A DNA stretch of 64,000 bases, from the NCBI RefSeq assembly GCF_004803755.1, contig NZ_CP032311.1, positions 5,606,001 to 5,670,000 of the forward strand. Reading direction: 5' to 3'. The position numbers and the translations under genes were made by a program. Source of the stretch: Pseudomonas sp. DG56-2 (GTDB lineage Bacteria > Pseudomonadota > Gammaproteobacteria > Pseudomonadales > Pseudomonadaceae). Of this stretch, positions 8,364-18,373 are shown in pieces (positions within the stretch are counted from its first letter, which is position 1; each line of letters begins with the position of its first letter). The notes beneath the pieces were generated by a model. The model was not told where the DNA came from. It saw only the letters and a program-made list of their open reading frames with translations, and did not search any database.

Positions 8364-9029
8364 GTGTCGCGTCATCTAGTGTTAGCTCTTTTTCTATTGC
8401 CGGCAACGCTCATGGCCGCGCCTGCCAACACCCCGGAAAACGAACATGATCTGGCCTACAGCCTGGGCGCAAGCCTCGGTGAACGCCTGCGTACAGAAGT
8501 TCCTGACCTGCAGTTGGACGCGTTGCTCGAAGGACTAAGCCAGGCCTATCAAAACAAGCCGTTGGCGCTGAGCAAAGAACGCATTGCAGTAATACTCAGC
8601 GAACATGAAACCCGGGCCAATGAAGCAGTGCTACAAGCACAAAGTGAACAGATGCTGGCTGCAGAAAAACGTTTTCTCGCCACTGAACGTGCGCGTGCAG
8701 GTGTGCGCGAATTAGCCGCAGGCATTCTGGCAACAGAATTGGTGAAAGGTAGCGGACCCAAACCCACAGCGACCGGTAAAGTCCAGGTGCGTTATGTCGG
8801 CAAGTTGCCTGACGGCACACTCTTCGATCAGAATCAACAGCCGCAATGGTTCAAATTGGACAGTGTGATCGAGGGGTGGCAAGTAGCATTGCCCGAAATG
8901 GCAACCGGTTCGAAATGGCGTTTGGTAATTCCTTCGGCGCAGGCTTATGGCCCCGAAGGCGCGGGCGACTTGATTGCGCCCTACACGCCATTGGTGTTCG
9001 AGATCGAACTGATTGAAGTGGCCGACTGA
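8364..9029 (+). CDS. fklB: FKBP-type peptidyl-prolyl cis-trans isomerase
   Basis: A 221-residue secreted protein. It has a signal peptide (cleavage after ATLMA, about residue 19), an N-terminal helical dimerisation domain of the FkpA/Mip type (about 25-125) and a C-terminal FKBP domain. The catalytic-core motifs are present: VQVRYVGKLPDGTLFD, then VIEGW, LVIPSAQAYGPEG and LVFEIELIEV. It should help fold periplasmic or envelope proteins by proline isomerisation. The start is GTG at 8364, 7 nt after AGGAG. It lies between algP and algQ as in P. aeruginosa. The symbol is by position and family; fkpA-like would also fit. Confidence 0.88.
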   Translation: MSRHLVLALFLLPATLMAAPANTPENEHDLAYSLGASLGERLRTEVPDLQLDALLEGLSQAYQNKPLALSKERIAVILSEHETRANEAVLQAQSEQMLAAEKRFLATERARAGVRELAAGILATELVKGSGPKPTATGKVQVRYVGKLPDGTLFDQNQQPQWFKLDSVIEGWQVALPEMATGSKWRLVIPSAQAYGPEGAGDLIAPYTPLVFEIELIEVAD

Positions 9030-9045
9030 CGCGTCGGCCCATCGA

Positions 9046-9516
9046 TCAGGCCTGCACGGCGCCTTCTTCGCTATGGGCGTTGTGCAGTACTTCGATCAGG
9101 CAGTCTTCCAGCTCGAAGCGCTCATGCAGCAAGCTGCCCAGCTCACTAAGTTTTTTCGCGAAACGCTCGGGGTCGTTGCAGTTGCCCTTGTCGCAATGAT
9201 CGTTGAACGCCGAAGCAATTTCAGTGGTCGCGTCGATGCGCGGACTGATCTGCTGGGCTAGCTCAAGGCCGCGTGTGTCGCCAAATGCCTTGGCTTCACT
9301 GACCAACTGCTCGCTGACTTCGAAATGCCAGGCCGAAACATAGTCGACCAACACTGCACAGAAGTCCCGGCTTTTGTCCTTGTCGGCGAAGGCAGGCTTG
9401 GCATCACGTAACTCACGGAAGGCTGTCACCAGCTCTGCGCGCTCTTCCAACCAGCGGTCAATGAGCTTATGGACCCCACCCCAGCGTTCCTGAGCATTCT
9501 GACAACTATCTAGCAT
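9046..9516 (-). CDS. algQ: Rsd/AlgQ family anti-sigma 70 regulator
   Basis: A 156-residue helical protein of the Rsd/AlgQ family, which binds region 4 of sigma 70 and favours alternative sigma factors. The start [20 protein letters not shown] is typical of AlgQ, so I placed the start at 9516 rather than at the longer open frame. The family helices [13 protein letters not shown] and [15 protein letters not shown] are present. In P. aeruginosa AlgQ affects alginate, siderophore and virulence genes. It is convergent with the FKBP gene (16 nt between stops) and is co-oriented with the dsbH-hem genes. Confidence 0.92.
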   Translation of the reverse strand: MLDSCQNAQERWGGVHKLIDRWLEERAELVTAFRELRDAKPAFADKDKSRDFCAVLVDYVSAWHFEVSEQLVSEAKAFGDTRGLELAQQISPRIDATTEIASAFNDHCDKGNCNDPERFAKKLSELGSLLHERFELEDCLIEVLHNAHSEEGAVQA

Positions 9517-9738
9517 GGCGATCTCATCCCTTCTGGGTAATGCCCCTGCCCCCGCTCGCAAAAGTGCAGAGCATAGGTCGTTGGCAGGGCAGCATCGAGC
9601 AGCTGTATTTTCGGTATGCGTGCAGGGAGATTATTCCCGTGCGCCCTTGGCTTCAAGGTACGCAGACGACAAAGTTCATACAAGTGTTTAATACCACTTG
9701 CCGGTGCCACTGGTCGTTTGCAGGCGTGCTCGCGTGCT

Positions 9739-10257
9739 TCAGTTTTTTGCCAGATGACGAATCAGCAGATGCCTGTAGGCCAACAGGCGAACGAGCAGCA
9801 GCGCGGCCAGCAGTACAAACACCAGCAAGCTCCACTCAGGAACGGTCAAGTCGAGAAAGCTCCAGGTGATAGGTACGCATTCCGGGCTGCCAAGCAGCAT
9901 GGCTTTGATTACCTGCCCCAGGGGCATATTGGCGACGAAATATTCCATCGATGGCTGGCAGCCAACGTTGGAAAGTGGTGAGCCCTGCAACCAAACGTGT
10001 CTGGCTGCCAAGAGCGCACCGGCAGTAGCGAAGAACAGCCCCAGGGCCGCATAGATCCGTGAACCAGACCACCCCGGTGCCTGCACTACCGCACACAGAC
10101 AGACCAATGCAAAACCGCCCAGGCATATGCGCTGGCTGTAACACAACGGACACGGCTGCAGCGCCAACCCCCATTCCAGATAAAAGGCCACAGCCAGCAT
10201 CAGCGCCGAGACCAGCAACGCCGGAAGGAACATTGAACGCAAGCAGGCCGACGGCAT
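9739..10257 (-). CDS. dsbH: DsbB family disulfide-bond oxidase (DsbH type)
   Basis: A 172-residue inner-membrane protein with four predicted helices. The first periplasmic loop carries the quinone-linked cysteine pair in QPCPLCYSQR (about residues 35-44). The second loop carries a further pair, in NVGCQPS and SPECVP, so all four DsbB redox cysteines are present. It should re-oxidise a DsbA-type thiol oxidase. I used the ATG at 10257, preceded by GGA; the longer open frame has no family-like N-terminus. P. aeruginosa has a DsbB homologue named DsbH at this position between hemY and algQ; the symbol rests on that synteny. Confidence 0.85.
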   Translation of the reverse strand: MPSACLRSMFLPALLVSALMLAVAFYLEWGLALQPCPLCYSQRICLGGFALVCLCAVVQAPGWSGSRIYAALGLFFATAGALLAARHVWLQGSPLSNVGCQPSMEYFVANMPLGQVIKAMLLGSPECVPITWSFLDLTVPEWSLLVFVLLAALLLVRLLAYRHLLIRHLAKN

Positions 10258-10474
10258 GGGAGTTCCGGGATCGAGAAGGACAGGCTTTAACGGTAGAGGA
10301 AAGCGGTACCTTGTTTCAAGGCGCGACAAATAGGGCAAGTCCCTGAGTGCAAAGGGAATATTCCGAGAGAAGACTTGAAGTTTTACCTACCACTGTCAGA
10401 CGGGAGCGTGAGAGTGTGTAGGCATTTTCTCTGCAGCCTTGAGCACGCGCACTGGCGCATGCCCAAGGCTCGAT

Positions 10475-11713
10475 TCACGCCTGGACGGATTCTGGCAGCG
10501 GCAAGGCCAGCAGACGTTCGTCAAGCAGCCCCAGGCCCTCCTGGAACAGTTGATTGCTGCGCTCGGTATCACCCAACCCGGCCAATAGGCGCGCCAACTC
10601 TGCGCACGCTTCAGGATTGCGCTGCAAGCGTAGGCTGCTCTCCAGGTAGTCACGGGCTTTGCCCCACAAGCGATTCTGCAGGCTCAGCCGTCCGAGAGTG
10701 AGTAACAGGCCCGGATCATCGCCATGCTGCTTCAACCAGCCTTCAGCGGTTTGCAACTGGCGTGCGACATCCGAGCCACGTACCAAGCCGTAGAGCCGTG
10801 CCAGGTGGCTTTCATAGTGGCGCTTGATTGCGGTGCGCAGAACTTCTTCGGCCTCATTCTCGGCCCCCAGCTGGCGCAATTGTTCGGCATAGGCCAATAC
10901 CAGCTGCGGCTCTTGGCGCTGGGCGGCCGTCAGTTGCTGCCAGGCGCGTTCCAGCGACTGCCGAGCACTTTGCTCTTCGCCTTCACGGCTGGCGGCCAGG
11001 CTGAGATTTTCTCCCCAGGCGCGACGTTCAAGATCCGCCAGTTCGGCAGCGGGCAAGACTTTGTCCTTGCGCAAGTCCGGCATCAACCGAATCAGCGCCG
11101 ACCAGTCGCCACGCTCTCGGTACAACCGCTGCAGCAGCCTGAGCACTTGCGCATTGTGTGGATGACGCTCCTGCATGGCTTGCAGCGTGACCAGTGCGGA
11201 ATCACTCTCCCCCTGATCCATCTGCAGTTGGGCATGATTCAAGGCGATGGCCAGCTCCGCCTGCGGTTGGCGCTCCAGTGCACGCTCAAGCAGGTTGTCG
11301 CGGTCTTCGATACGCCCCAGTTCATTTGCAGCCCGCGCAGCGCCAAGGTAGTACAGCAGCGGCTGACGCTCGCTTTCGGCGGCACGTTGCAGGTGGCGCT
11401 GGGCACTGGCCCAACGCCCTTCAGCAAGATCCAACTGTCCCTGTTCGATGGCCAGTTGAGTACGGCGACTGCGGTTGCGCCGCGACCAGGGATTGACCAC
11501 GCCACTCGAGGTCAGCACAAGGCCCACCAGGTAGCGCACCAGCAGTACCGTCAGGATGATGCCGAGCAGCGCTGCCAGCGCTGCCCAAAGCCCTGATTGA
11601 TAGCGAAAGCCGCCGTAGGAAATCAGCACATAACCACTGTGCTTGGCGATCGCGATCCCGAGCGCAGCAGCGACCGCAATGGCCACTACCGCCAACAGGT
11701 AGACGCGCTTCAT
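10475..11713 (-). CDS. hemY: HemY, TPR-containing heme biosynthesis protein
   Basis: A 412-residue proteobacterial HemY, unrelated to Bacillus protoporphyrinogen oxidase. Two N-terminal membrane helices (about 4-24 and 42-66) are followed by RRNRSRRTQLAIEQGQLDLAEGRW and a series of TPR-like helical repeats facing the cytoplasm. The protein has been linked to late heme synthesis but its biochemical role is unclear. Its start overlaps the hemX stop by 4 nt, so it is the last gene of a coupled hemC-hemD-hemX-hemY run. Confidence 0.92.
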   Translation of the reverse strand: MKRVYLLAVVAIAVAAALGIAIAKHSGYVLISYGGFRYQSGLWAALAALLGIILTVLLVRYLVGLVLTSSGVVNPWSRRNRSRRTQLAIEQGQLDLAEGRWASAQRHLQRAAESERQPLLYYLGAARAANELGRIEDRDNLLERALERQPQAELAIALNHAQLQMDQGESDSALVTLQAMQERHPHNAQVLRLLQRLYRERGDWSALIRLMPDLRKDKVLPAAELADLERRAWGENLSLAASREGEEQSARQSLERAWQQLTAAQRQEPQLVLAYAEQLRQLGAENEAEEVLRTAIKRHYESHLARLYGLVRGSDVARQLQTAEGWLKQHGDDPGLLLTLGRLSLQNRLWGKARDYLESSLRLQRNPEACAELARLLAGLGDTERSNQLFQEGLGLLDERLLALPLPESVQA

Positions 11714-12804
11714 GGCTTGGCCTCCTCGACCGGCAGGTGCCGACGCTCAAGGTAGGCCTGGACAGCACTCAGGCTGTCGGCCAGGTCCGGAACGACCACC
11801 GACACCGGCTCTTCAGCCAACGCATTGAGGCTGTCGAGCATCGCCTTACTCTGGGGGTTGTCCGCATTGAAGTTGGCGAGCAGAACGCTGCGCGCATCAT
11901 CCAGCGCCTGGGTGTAGACCTTCGCTTCACCATTCAACGCTGCCCATTGAGCTTGCTCGATCGTCAGGCTCAACGCCAGGCGCAGCTGGTTGAGCGACTG
12001 CCCGGAAAGCAACGGCCGTACATTCTCGTCAGCATTGAAATCGATCTGGAAATACTTGGACAACTCGGCCCACCACTGCGACCAACGACTGGCGCCGTCG
12101 CCATCGGCGGTCAATGCCCCGAGAGCATTGGCGTCGCTGTTGAACTCCGGCGACACCGCGCTGAGCTGCTGCACCAGCTCACGCTGAGCAGCGAGTTTCA
12201 GGAACAGACCGGTGCGATCCGGTTGCTGAACGCTGTTCAACGTTGCCAGGCTCTTGGCCAACTGCTCACGAGCGGCGAACGCGCCAGGATCACTCTGCTC
12301 TCGCAGAATGTCATCGGCACCCTGGACCAGCGCACGCGCACTGACAATATCCTGCAATGCAGAAAGCCGCAGGCTGGCCAGGCGCAACAAGTGCTCGGCT
12401 TCGGCCAGGCGCCAGTCCTTGCGGCTGGCCCCAAGCACGGTTTCAAGGCGCTGGCTCAGACGCTGCTGGTCACCCTGCAATTGGGCTACCAGGCGGCGAC
12501 GATCTTCGAGTTCGGTGGCTGCAGGCAAGCCCGCCAACTGCGCGGATATTTGCTGTTCGCGCAATTGCAGGGCCTGGGTTTTTTCGCCCAGGGCTTGCAG
12601 GTATTGGCCCTGGCCTTGCTCAGCGCCCTGGAGCTGGCGCACCTGCCATACCCCCCAACCACCGACGGCGACACCCGCAGCACCGAGCAGCAGAGCCAGG
12701 ATCGCCAGGCTGTTGCTCGAACGTTTGCCTGGCGTGGCAGCGGAAGGTTCAGACGTTTCAGGCGTCGTTTGCATGTCATCGTTGGGCAAGACAGTTTCGC
12801 TCAC
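11710..12804 (-). CDS. hemX: HemX, uroporphyrinogen III methyltransferase-like membrane protein
   Basis: A 364-residue HemX. It has a short cytoplasmic Pro/Ser/Thr-rich N-terminus and a single membrane helix, LAILALLLGAAGVAVGG (about 33-49). A long coiled-coil segment follows (about 60-130), then the conserved HemX region including WRLAEAEHLLRLA near residue 155. Despite the common name it lacks the SAM-binding methyltransferase domain of CysG. It probably helps organise the tetrapyrrole enzymes at the membrane, which is inference. It overlaps hemY by 4 nt and begins 45 nt after the hemD stop. Confidence 0.9.
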   Translation of the reverse strand: MSETVLPNDDMQTTPETSEPSAATPGKRSSNSLAILALLLGAAGVAVGGWGVWQVRQLQGAEQGQGQYLQALGEKTQALQLREQQISAQLAGLPAATELEDRRRLVAQLQGDQQRLSQRLETVLGASRKDWRLAEAEHLLRLASLRLSALQDIVSARALVQGADDILREQSDPGAFAAREQLAKSLATLNSVQQPDRTGLFLKLAAQRELVQQLSAVSPEFNSDANALGALTADGDGASRWSQWWAELSKYFQIDFNADENVRPLLSGQSLNQLRLALSLTIEQAQWAALNGEAKVYTQALDDARSVLLANFNADNPQSKAMLDSLNALAEEPVSVVVPDLADSLSAVQAYLERRHLPVEEAKP

Positions 12805-12849
12805 GTATCCATCCTTTGCATTGGGCTCGTCGCCAATCAGCTTAGCGCT

Positions 12850-13617
12850 TCAGAGGGCAGGTGCAGGCATTTGCTGCAGTGCTGCCAACAACGCCGCGGC
12901 ACTGGCACCGCGGCAGTCCACTACATTCTGTGCCCCGGCTTCCCGGGCTTGCCCGGCTACACGCGGGCTGGGTACAAACAGCGGCAAGCGGGCCAACTGC
13001 GACCAATTGTCCCCGGCCAGTTGCAGCAGGTGTTCAAACCCCTGCCCACTGCTGACCACCAGGCCGTTCAGGCGTTCCGCGCAAATTCGTTCAGACAGCG
13101 CGCCCAGTGGATAAGCCGGTAGGTAGCGACGGTAGAGTTCCAGATAATCGACACTAGCACCTTGCTCGGCGAGACGCTCGGCGAGCAGTTCGCGACCGCC
13201 CTGGCCACGTATGATCAACACACGTGGCGCCGTTCCGCCAATCGCCTGGTGCAATTGAGGCATGTGCAGCAGGGCTTCGCTGTCGTCGCCCTGCGCTGGA
13301 TAGCAGACCTGGCAGCCCTCGGCCTGAAGGACCTGCGCTGAAGCCGCGCCCACGGTAAACCAGGCTTGCCGAGGCAGCTGCGACCAGTGACGAGCCAGCT
13401 CGGCCAGTCCCAGACGCGCAGCAGGCTTGCTGACCACGATGACCGCTGCGTACTGGTCAAATTCGCGCAGCAGTTTGCGCTGTGCTTCATCCAGGCTCAG
13501 CGGTTCGATTTCCAGCAACGGCAGGCTGCTACTGGCAATGCCTTGCTCGGCCAGCGCCCGGGAGAGCGCAATGCACTCCTGCTCCGGGCGTGTCAGCAGC
13601 AGGCGCCAACCGCTCAC
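12850..13617 (-). CDS. hemD: Uroporphyrinogen-III synthase
   Basis: A 255-residue HemD that cyclises hydroxymethylbilane to uroporphyrinogen III, the fourth step of heme synthesis from aminolevulinate. The sequence starts [11 protein letters not shown], has the mid-protein [17 protein letters not shown] (about 135-151) and [12 protein letters not shown] near 190, all usual in this otherwise poorly conserved family. Its start overlaps the hemC stop by 4 nt, which indicates coupled translation. Confidence 0.92.
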   Translation of the reverse strand: MSGWRLLLTRPEQECIALSRALAEQGIASSSLPLLEIEPLSLDEAQRKLLREFDQYAAVIVVSKPAARLGLAELARHWSQLPRQAWFTVGAASAQVLQAEGCQVCYPAQGDDSEALLHMPQLHQAIGGTAPRVLIIRGQGGRELLAERLAEQGASVDYLELYRRYLPAYPLGALSERICAERLNGLVVSSGQGFEHLLQLAGDNWSQLARLPLFVPSPRVAGQAREAGAQNVVDCRGASAAALLAALQQMPAPAL

Positions 13618-14555
13618 GGGTGACCGGCCTCGCCGTAGACAGCCTTGAGGATGTCTTCGGCGCCTTGCTTGAGCAGGTCCTCGGCCACCTGGACACCCAG
13701 CGTCTGCGCATCGCTGCGCGGCGCACGGGCTTCAGCGGTCAGCAGCTTGCCACCGCTGGGCTCGCCAACCAGGCCACGCAGCCACAGTTGATCACCTTCG
13801 AGCACGGCATAACAGGCAATCGGGACCTGGCATCCACCATTGAGGTGCTTGTTCAGCGCCCGCTCGGCCACGACACGGTCCGCGGTGTCCTGGTGATGCA
13901 AAGGAGCCAACAACGCATGAATTTCGCTGTCGACGCTGCGGCATTCGATACCCACAGCACCTTGGCCACCGGCAGGCAAGCTGTCGTCGACGCTGATGCC
14001 GGAGGTAATGCGGTCTTCAAAACCAAGGCGGATAAGACCGGCTGCAGCGAGGATGATCGCGTCGTACTCACCGGCATCGAGCTTGGCCAGGCGGGTGTTG
14101 ACGTTACCGCGCAGAAAGCGGATCTGCAGATCAGGGCGACGCGCCAGCAACTGGGCCTGGCGGCGCAGGCTGGAAGTGCCTACCACGCTTGCAGCTGACA
14201 GCTCATCAAGGCTTTTGAAGGTATTGGACACGAAGGCGTCGCGCGGGTCTTCACGCTCACAGATGCAATACAGCCCCAGGCCTTCAGGGAAGTCCATGGG
14301 CACATCTTTCATCGAATGCACAGCGATGTCGGCCTGGTTTTCCAGCAGCGCGGTTTCCAGTTCCTTGACGAACAGGCCCTTGCCACCAATCTTGGACAGC
14401 GGCGAGTCGAGCAGTTTGTCACCCCGGCTGACCATAGGCACCAGAGTAACCAGCAAACCAGGATGGGCTTGCTCAAGACGTGCTTTGACGTATTCGGCCT
14501 GCCACAGGGCTAGGGCACTTTTGCGCGTGGCAATGCGGATTTCACGAGTGGACAT
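13614..14555 (-). CDS. hemC: Porphobilinogen deaminase (hydroxymethylbilane synthase)
   Basis: A 313-residue HemC that polymerises four porphobilinogens into hydroxymethylbilane. The dipyrromethane-cofactor cysteine is C242 in [12 protein letters not shown], exactly the E. coli position. The substrate-binding arginines lie in [10 protein letters not shown] and RGNVNTRL. The start at 14555 ([18 protein letters not shown]) matches the family; the open frame extends 15 codons further but without family similarity. It is the first of four closely spaced hem genes and lies 117 nt downstream of algR on the same strand. Confidence 0.96.
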   Translation of the reverse strand: MSTREIRIATRKSALALWQAEYVKARLEQAHPGLLVTLVPMVSRGDKLLDSPLSKIGGKGLFVKELETALLENQADIAVHSMKDVPMDFPEGLGLYCICEREDPRDAFVSNTFKSLDELSAASVVGTSSLRRQAQLLARRPDLQIRFLRGNVNTRLAKLDAGEYDAIILAAAGLIRLGFEDRITSGISVDDSLPAGGQGAVGIECRSVDSEIHALLAPLHHQDTADRVVAERALNKHLNGGCQVPIACYAVLEGDQLWLRGLVGEPSGGKLLTAEARAPRSDAQTLGVQVAEDLLKQGAEDILKAVYGEAGHP

Positions 14556-14672
14556 GGATCGATCCGTACAAGATAGATGCAACGGATGATAACAGCTCAT
14601 TCCGACCCGCTTGCAGATCTATGTCACAGGAGAATTGAACCGTCCCTGGTAGAGCTATTCTCCAATCGCAGC

Positions 14673-15419
14673 CTAGAGCTGCTGCATCATCTTGCGTACA
14701 CCGGCCACGTGCCGGCGGCTAACGATCAATGCATCACCGTTGAGGCCCTTGAGAAACAACTGGAAATGCCCCAACGGCGTGCGTTGCAGCCGCTCTATTC
14801 GGTTGCGGGCGACCAGGGCGTTGCGGTGAATCCGCACGAACCGGTCGCCGAATTCGTCTTCCAGCGCCTTGAGGGGCTCGTCCAGCAGGACTTCGCCGCC
14901 TTCATGACGCAACGTTACATATTTGTGGTCGGCGATGAAGTAGATCACCTGGTCCAGCGGGATCAACTCGATCCCTTTGCGGGTTCGCGCACTGATATGG
15001 CTACGTGGCCCGCTGCCGCTTTCGGCCGCTGGGCGGGTAAGCGCAGCCAGTTGTACCCGACTGGGTCGCTCGGCCTTTCTCAAGGCTTCGCGCAGCGCAT
15101 CGGCAGCCACCGGCTTGAGCACATACCCGAGCGTGCTTTCCGTGAATGACTGGACGGTGAATTCGTCATCACCCGTACAGAACACAACGGCAGGCGGGGC
15201 TTCACGCTCACACAAGCGGGCAGCTACCTGCAGGCCATCGAGGCCCGGCATGCGGATATCGAGCAAGACCACCTCTGGCTTGAGGCTGTCTATCAACGCC
15301 AGAGCCTCTTCGCCGTTGGTGGCGCTGGGCTCCAGTACGGTGTATCCCCCGAGTTCGCCAAGCAGTCGGCTCAGCCGTTCCCGGGCTTGGGGTTCGTCAT
15401 CAACGATCAGGACATTCAT
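14673..15419 (-). CDS. algR: LytTR-type response regulator AlgR
   Basis: A 248-residue response regulator. The receiver domain (1 to about 120) has the acidic pocket at D7/D8 and the phospho-acceptor D54 in LLDIRMPG, plus K102 in LKPV. The LytTR DNA-binding domain (about 140-240) includes DQVIYFIADHKYVTLRH and FVRIHRNALVARNRI. Length equals that of P. aeruginosa AlgR, which controls alginate, twitching motility and other genes. The start is the ATG at 15419; the frame is open 11 codons upstream. In P. aeruginosa the partner kinase gene fimS/algZ lies directly upstream; it is missing here. Confidence 0.95.
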   Translation of the reverse strand: MNVLIVDDEPQARERLSRLLGELGGYTVLEPSATNGEEALALIDSLKPEVVLLDIRMPGLDGLQVAARLCEREAPPAVVFCTGDDEFTVQSFTESTLGYVLKPVAADALREALRKAERPSRVQLAALTRPAAESGSGPRSHISARTRKGIELIPLDQVIYFIADHKYVTLRHEGGEVLLDEPLKALEDEFGDRFVRIHRNALVARNRIERLQRTPLGHFQLFLKGLNGDALIVSRRHVAGVRKMMQQL

Positions 15420-15742
15420 ATTGCGCTGGATTCCTGCGTGAGTCTCGCACAAGGGTAGCGTAGACAGGTGAGGTGACGACCGTCACGGCGATCCACGCTC
15501 AGACTCGCACGATGGCTAAAGATTCACTGGTTCGGCAGGAAACATGCCGATCCTCTGTCCAACTGTAGACGGTTGCCGGAACGCTGCCGTTCAATCGGTA
15601 AATATCCTGTTGTGCAACGGCTGTCATCTGCCTTCTGCGCGACATAATCACGCATTCGCACCGACCGCCGCCCTGCGGTCCGGGCCTTAACCCTGTTATC
15701 ATCGACGCCACTTTTCCGTTCACGCCTTCAACGAGTGAATCC
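15420..15742. other. algR-argH divergent intergenic region without algZ/fimS
   Basis: These 323 nt hold no coding frame that looks real on either strand. They must contain the divergent promoters of algR and argH. A possible -10 box, TATCAT, sits about 40 nt before the argH start. P. aeruginosa carries the sensor kinase gene fimS/algZ here. I saw no remnant of it. Confidence 0.6.
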
Positions 15743-17137
15743 ATGAGCACCGACAAGACCAATCAGTCCTGGGGCGGCCGCTTCAGTGAGCCCGTCGACG
15801 CATTCGTCGCCCGTTTCACCGCCTCCGTCAACTTTGACCAGCGCCTGTACCGCCACGACATCATGGGTTCGATCGCCCACGCCACCATGCTGGCGAAGGT
15901 CGGCGTGCTCACTGATGCCGAGCGCGACACCATTATCGATGGCCTCACGACCATCCAGGGTGAAATCGAGGCCGGCAACTTCGACTGGCGCGTCGACCTT
16001 GAAGACGTGCACATGAACATCGAGGCACGCCTGACCGACCGTATCGGCATCACCGGTAAAAAGCTGCATACCGGCCGCAGCCGCAATGACCAGGTCGCTA
16101 CCGACATCCGTCTGTGGCTGCGAGACGAGATCGACCTGATCCTGGCCGAGATCACCCGTTTGCAGAAGGGCCTACTGGAGCAGGCCGAACGCGAAGCCGA
16201 CACCATCATGCCCGGCTTCACCCACCTGCAGACCGCCCAACCGGTAACCTTCGGCCATCACCTGCTGGCCTGGTTCGAAATGCTCAGCCGCGACTACGAG
16301 CGCCTGGTCGACTGCCGCAAACGTACCAACCGCATGCCGCTGGGCAGCGCCGCCCTGGCAGGCACCACCTACCCGATCGACCGCGAGCTGACCTGCAAGC
16401 TCCTGGGCTTCGAGGCCGTGGGCGGCAACTCGCTGGACGGCGTCTCCGACCGCGACTTCGCTATCGAATTCTGCGCAGCCGCCAGTGTGGCAATGATGCA
16501 CCTGTCGCGTTTCTCTGAAGAACTCGTCCTGTGGACCAGCGCCCAGTTCCAGTTCATCGATCTGCCTGATCGTTTCTGCACCGGCAGTTCGATCATGCCG
16601 CAGAAGAAGAACCCGGACGTTCCAGAGTTGGTGCGTGGCAAGACCGGTCGCGTATTCGGTGCTCTCACCGGCCTGCTGACCTTGATGAAAGGCCAGCCGC
16701 TGGCCTACAACAAGGACAACCAGGAAGATAAAGAGCCGCTGTTCGACGCCGCCGACACCCTGCGTGACTCGCTGCGCGCCTTTGCCGACATGATCCCGGC
16801 GATCAAACCGCGCCACGCGATCATGCGTGAAGCTGCACTGCGTGGTTTCTCTACCGCAACCGACCTCGCCGACTACCTTGTACGCCGTGGCCTGCCATTT
16901 CGTGACTGCCACGAAATCGTCGGCCACGCCGTCAAGTACGGTGTCGATAGCGGCAAGGACCTGGCTGAAATGAGCCTGGAAGAACTGCGCCAGTTCAGCG
17001 ACCAGATCGAACAGGACGTCTTCGCGGTGCTCACCCTGGAAGGCTCGGTCAACGCCCGCAACCACATCGGCGGTACCGCACCGGGCCAGGTTCGCGCAGC
17101 CGTTGCTCGGGGCCAGGCCTTGCTGGCCAGCCGCTGA
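15743..17137 (+). CDS. argH: Argininosuccinate lyase
   Basis: A 464-residue enzyme of the fumarase/aspartase superfamily. It splits argininosuccinate to arginine and fumarate in the last step of arginine synthesis. The family signature [11 protein letters not shown] is at 281-291. [13 protein letters not shown] (109-121) and the catalytic-His region [16 protein letters not shown] (158-173) are intact. The length is standard. It is divergent from algR, as in other pseudomonads. Confidence 0.97.
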   Translation: MSTDKTNQSWGGRFSEPVDAFVARFTASVNFDQRLYRHDIMGSIAHATMLAKVGVLTDAERDTIIDGLTTIQGEIEAGNFDWRVDLEDVHMNIEARLTDRIGITGKKLHTGRSRNDQVATDIRLWLRDEIDLILAEITRLQKGLLEQAEREADTIMPGFTHLQTAQPVTFGHHLLAWFEMLSRDYERLVDCRKRTNRMPLGSAALAGTTYPIDRELTCKLLGFEAVGGNSLDGVSDRDFAIEFCAAASVAMMHLSRFSEELVLWTSAQFQFIDLPDRFCTGSSIMPQKKNPDVPELVRGKTGRVFGALTGLLTLMKGQPLAYNKDNQEDKEPLFDAADTLRDSLRAFADMIPAIKPRHAIMREAALRGFSTATDLADYLVRRGLPFRDCHEIVGHAVKYGVDSGKDLAEMSLEELRQFSDQIEQDVFAVLTLEGSVNARNHIGGTAPGQVRAAVARGQALLASR

Positions 17138-17148
17138 GCCCAACGCAC

Positions 17149-17176
17149 AGGCTCGTCGGCGCTACGCCGCGAGCCT
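17149..17176. repeat. Hairpin between convergent argH and GST genes
   Basis: AGGCTCG (17149-17155) and CGAGCCT (17170-17176) form a 7-bp stem with a further GGCG/CGCC inside. No T-tract follows on either strand, so it may be a repeat or a weak terminator rather than a classical one. Confidence 0.4.
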
Positions 17177-17191
17177 GCTGCGCGAGAGGGA

Positions 17192-17857
17192 CTAGCGCTT
17201 GCCGCTACGCACCATCTCAAGGAAAACAGGCATCTGCGCATCCTTGTCTGCTGCGATTTTCTGCACGTTGGGATTCTGCTTGAAATGATTGAGCAGCGTC
17301 TGGGCCTGAGGAAAATCCTCCAGCAGATCCATATCAAAAACCTTCTTGCCCACTGCACTGGCCAGATCAAGGCTGAAGCAGAACTTCATGTCGGCAATGG
17401 TCATCTGGTTGCCGGCAACGTATGGCGAGAACGTGCCATTGCGCTTTAGCGTTTCCACCCCGGCCATCAACTCGGTTTTCGCCTTGTCCTTGATAACCGG
17501 ATCGACCTTGGCACCAAAGAAAGCCTCGGGATAACACGCACGGGCCGGCAACTCGATATACAGCTCGATTTCCTTGGCCAGCTCACGCACTTTGGCCTGG
17601 GCGAAGGCATCTGCGGGCAGCAATGGCTTGTTATCAGGATGCGTCTGTTCGATATATTCCAGAATCAGGTTGGTTTCACTCAGAAAGCCATGTTCGGTCT
17701 CCAGCACCGGCACCTTGCCCCGCGGGCTGACTTTCAGTGCCTGCGGGCTCTGGCCGCCGAAGAATAGAACTTCTTCAAAAGGAATTCCTTTCTCCAGCAG
17801 CGCCAGCTTGACCATGTTGTAGTAGTTGCTAACCGCGAATCCATGAAGCTTGAGCAT
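17192..17857 (-). CDS. Glutathione S-transferase family protein
   Basis: A 221-residue soluble protein with the thioredoxin-like N-terminal GST domain (KLHGFAVSNYYNMVKLALLEKG, about 3-24). The glutathione-binding region PRGKVPVLETEHGFLSETNLI is at about 50-70, including the cis-proline and the E-[ST] pair, and an all-helical C-terminal domain follows. It could conjugate or reduce electrophiles with glutathione. The class and substrate are undetermined. It is convergent with argH. Confidence 0.88.
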   Translation of the reverse strand: MLKLHGFAVSNYYNMVKLALLEKGIPFEEVLFFGGQSPQALKVSPRGKVPVLETEHGFLSETNLILEYIEQTHPDNKPLLPADAFAQAKVRELAKEIELYIELPARACYPEAFFGAKVDPVIKDKAKTELMAGVETLKRNGTFSPYVAGNQMTIADMKFCFSLDLASAVGKKVFDMDLLEDFPQAQTLLNHFKQNPNVQKIAADKDAQMPVFLEMVRSGKR

Positions 17858-18004
17858 GACAACAGCCTCCAGGCCGTAAAGGGGTTGGCGCAGTTGTTAT
17901 AGCCCCGGCACGCGGCACTGACCAGCATCATGGAGTTTGTAGATAGCGAGGCATTGGCGCTTAGCCCGTGGCAAACTGAGCATCCCCTCAGAGGAGAATC
18001 GCCC

Positions 18005-18289
18005 ATGAGCGAACCCACAGACATCGACAACGACGAAGAAGAGTTCGCCGAGTCGACCCTGATCGAAGCGATCGAAAACCAAATCGAAAGCGATGATCCA
18101 CCTGCCGCCAAAGCCACGTTCAACAAACTGACCCTGGTAGGTTACGAGCGCGAAGACATCCTTAACCTCATGGCCCACGTGCTGGCCTACGAGATTGACG
18201 CGATGCTTGAAGATGACCGCGCCTTTGACACCCAGTGGTACGAAACTGCCTTGCGCGCCCTGCCTGAGCTGCCTCCTGAAAAGGACTGA
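18005..18289 (+). CDS. Conserved hypothetical acidic protein
   Basis: A 94-residue acidic, helical protein with no recognised catalytic motif. The N-terminal third is rich in Asp and Glu (DIDNDEEEFAE). The middle, YEREDILNLMAHVLAYEIDAM, looks like a conserved helix pair. The start at 18005 was chosen because GAGGAGAAT ends 4 nt before it; the frame is open further upstream. I could not assign a family or function. It is the first of two small genes before cyaA. Confidence 0.7.
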   Translation: MSEPTDIDNDEEEFAESTLIEAIENQIESDDPPAAKATFNKLTLVGYEREDILNLMAHVLAYEIDAMLEDDRAFDTQWYETALRALPELPPEKD

Positions 18290-18373
18290 AGCAAAGCAGG
18301 AGTTACCTGACTACACTGCAAAACCAGGCACCGCTGACGGTGCTGCCCTCCTTGTCTGGAAGTCGGAGTTACT

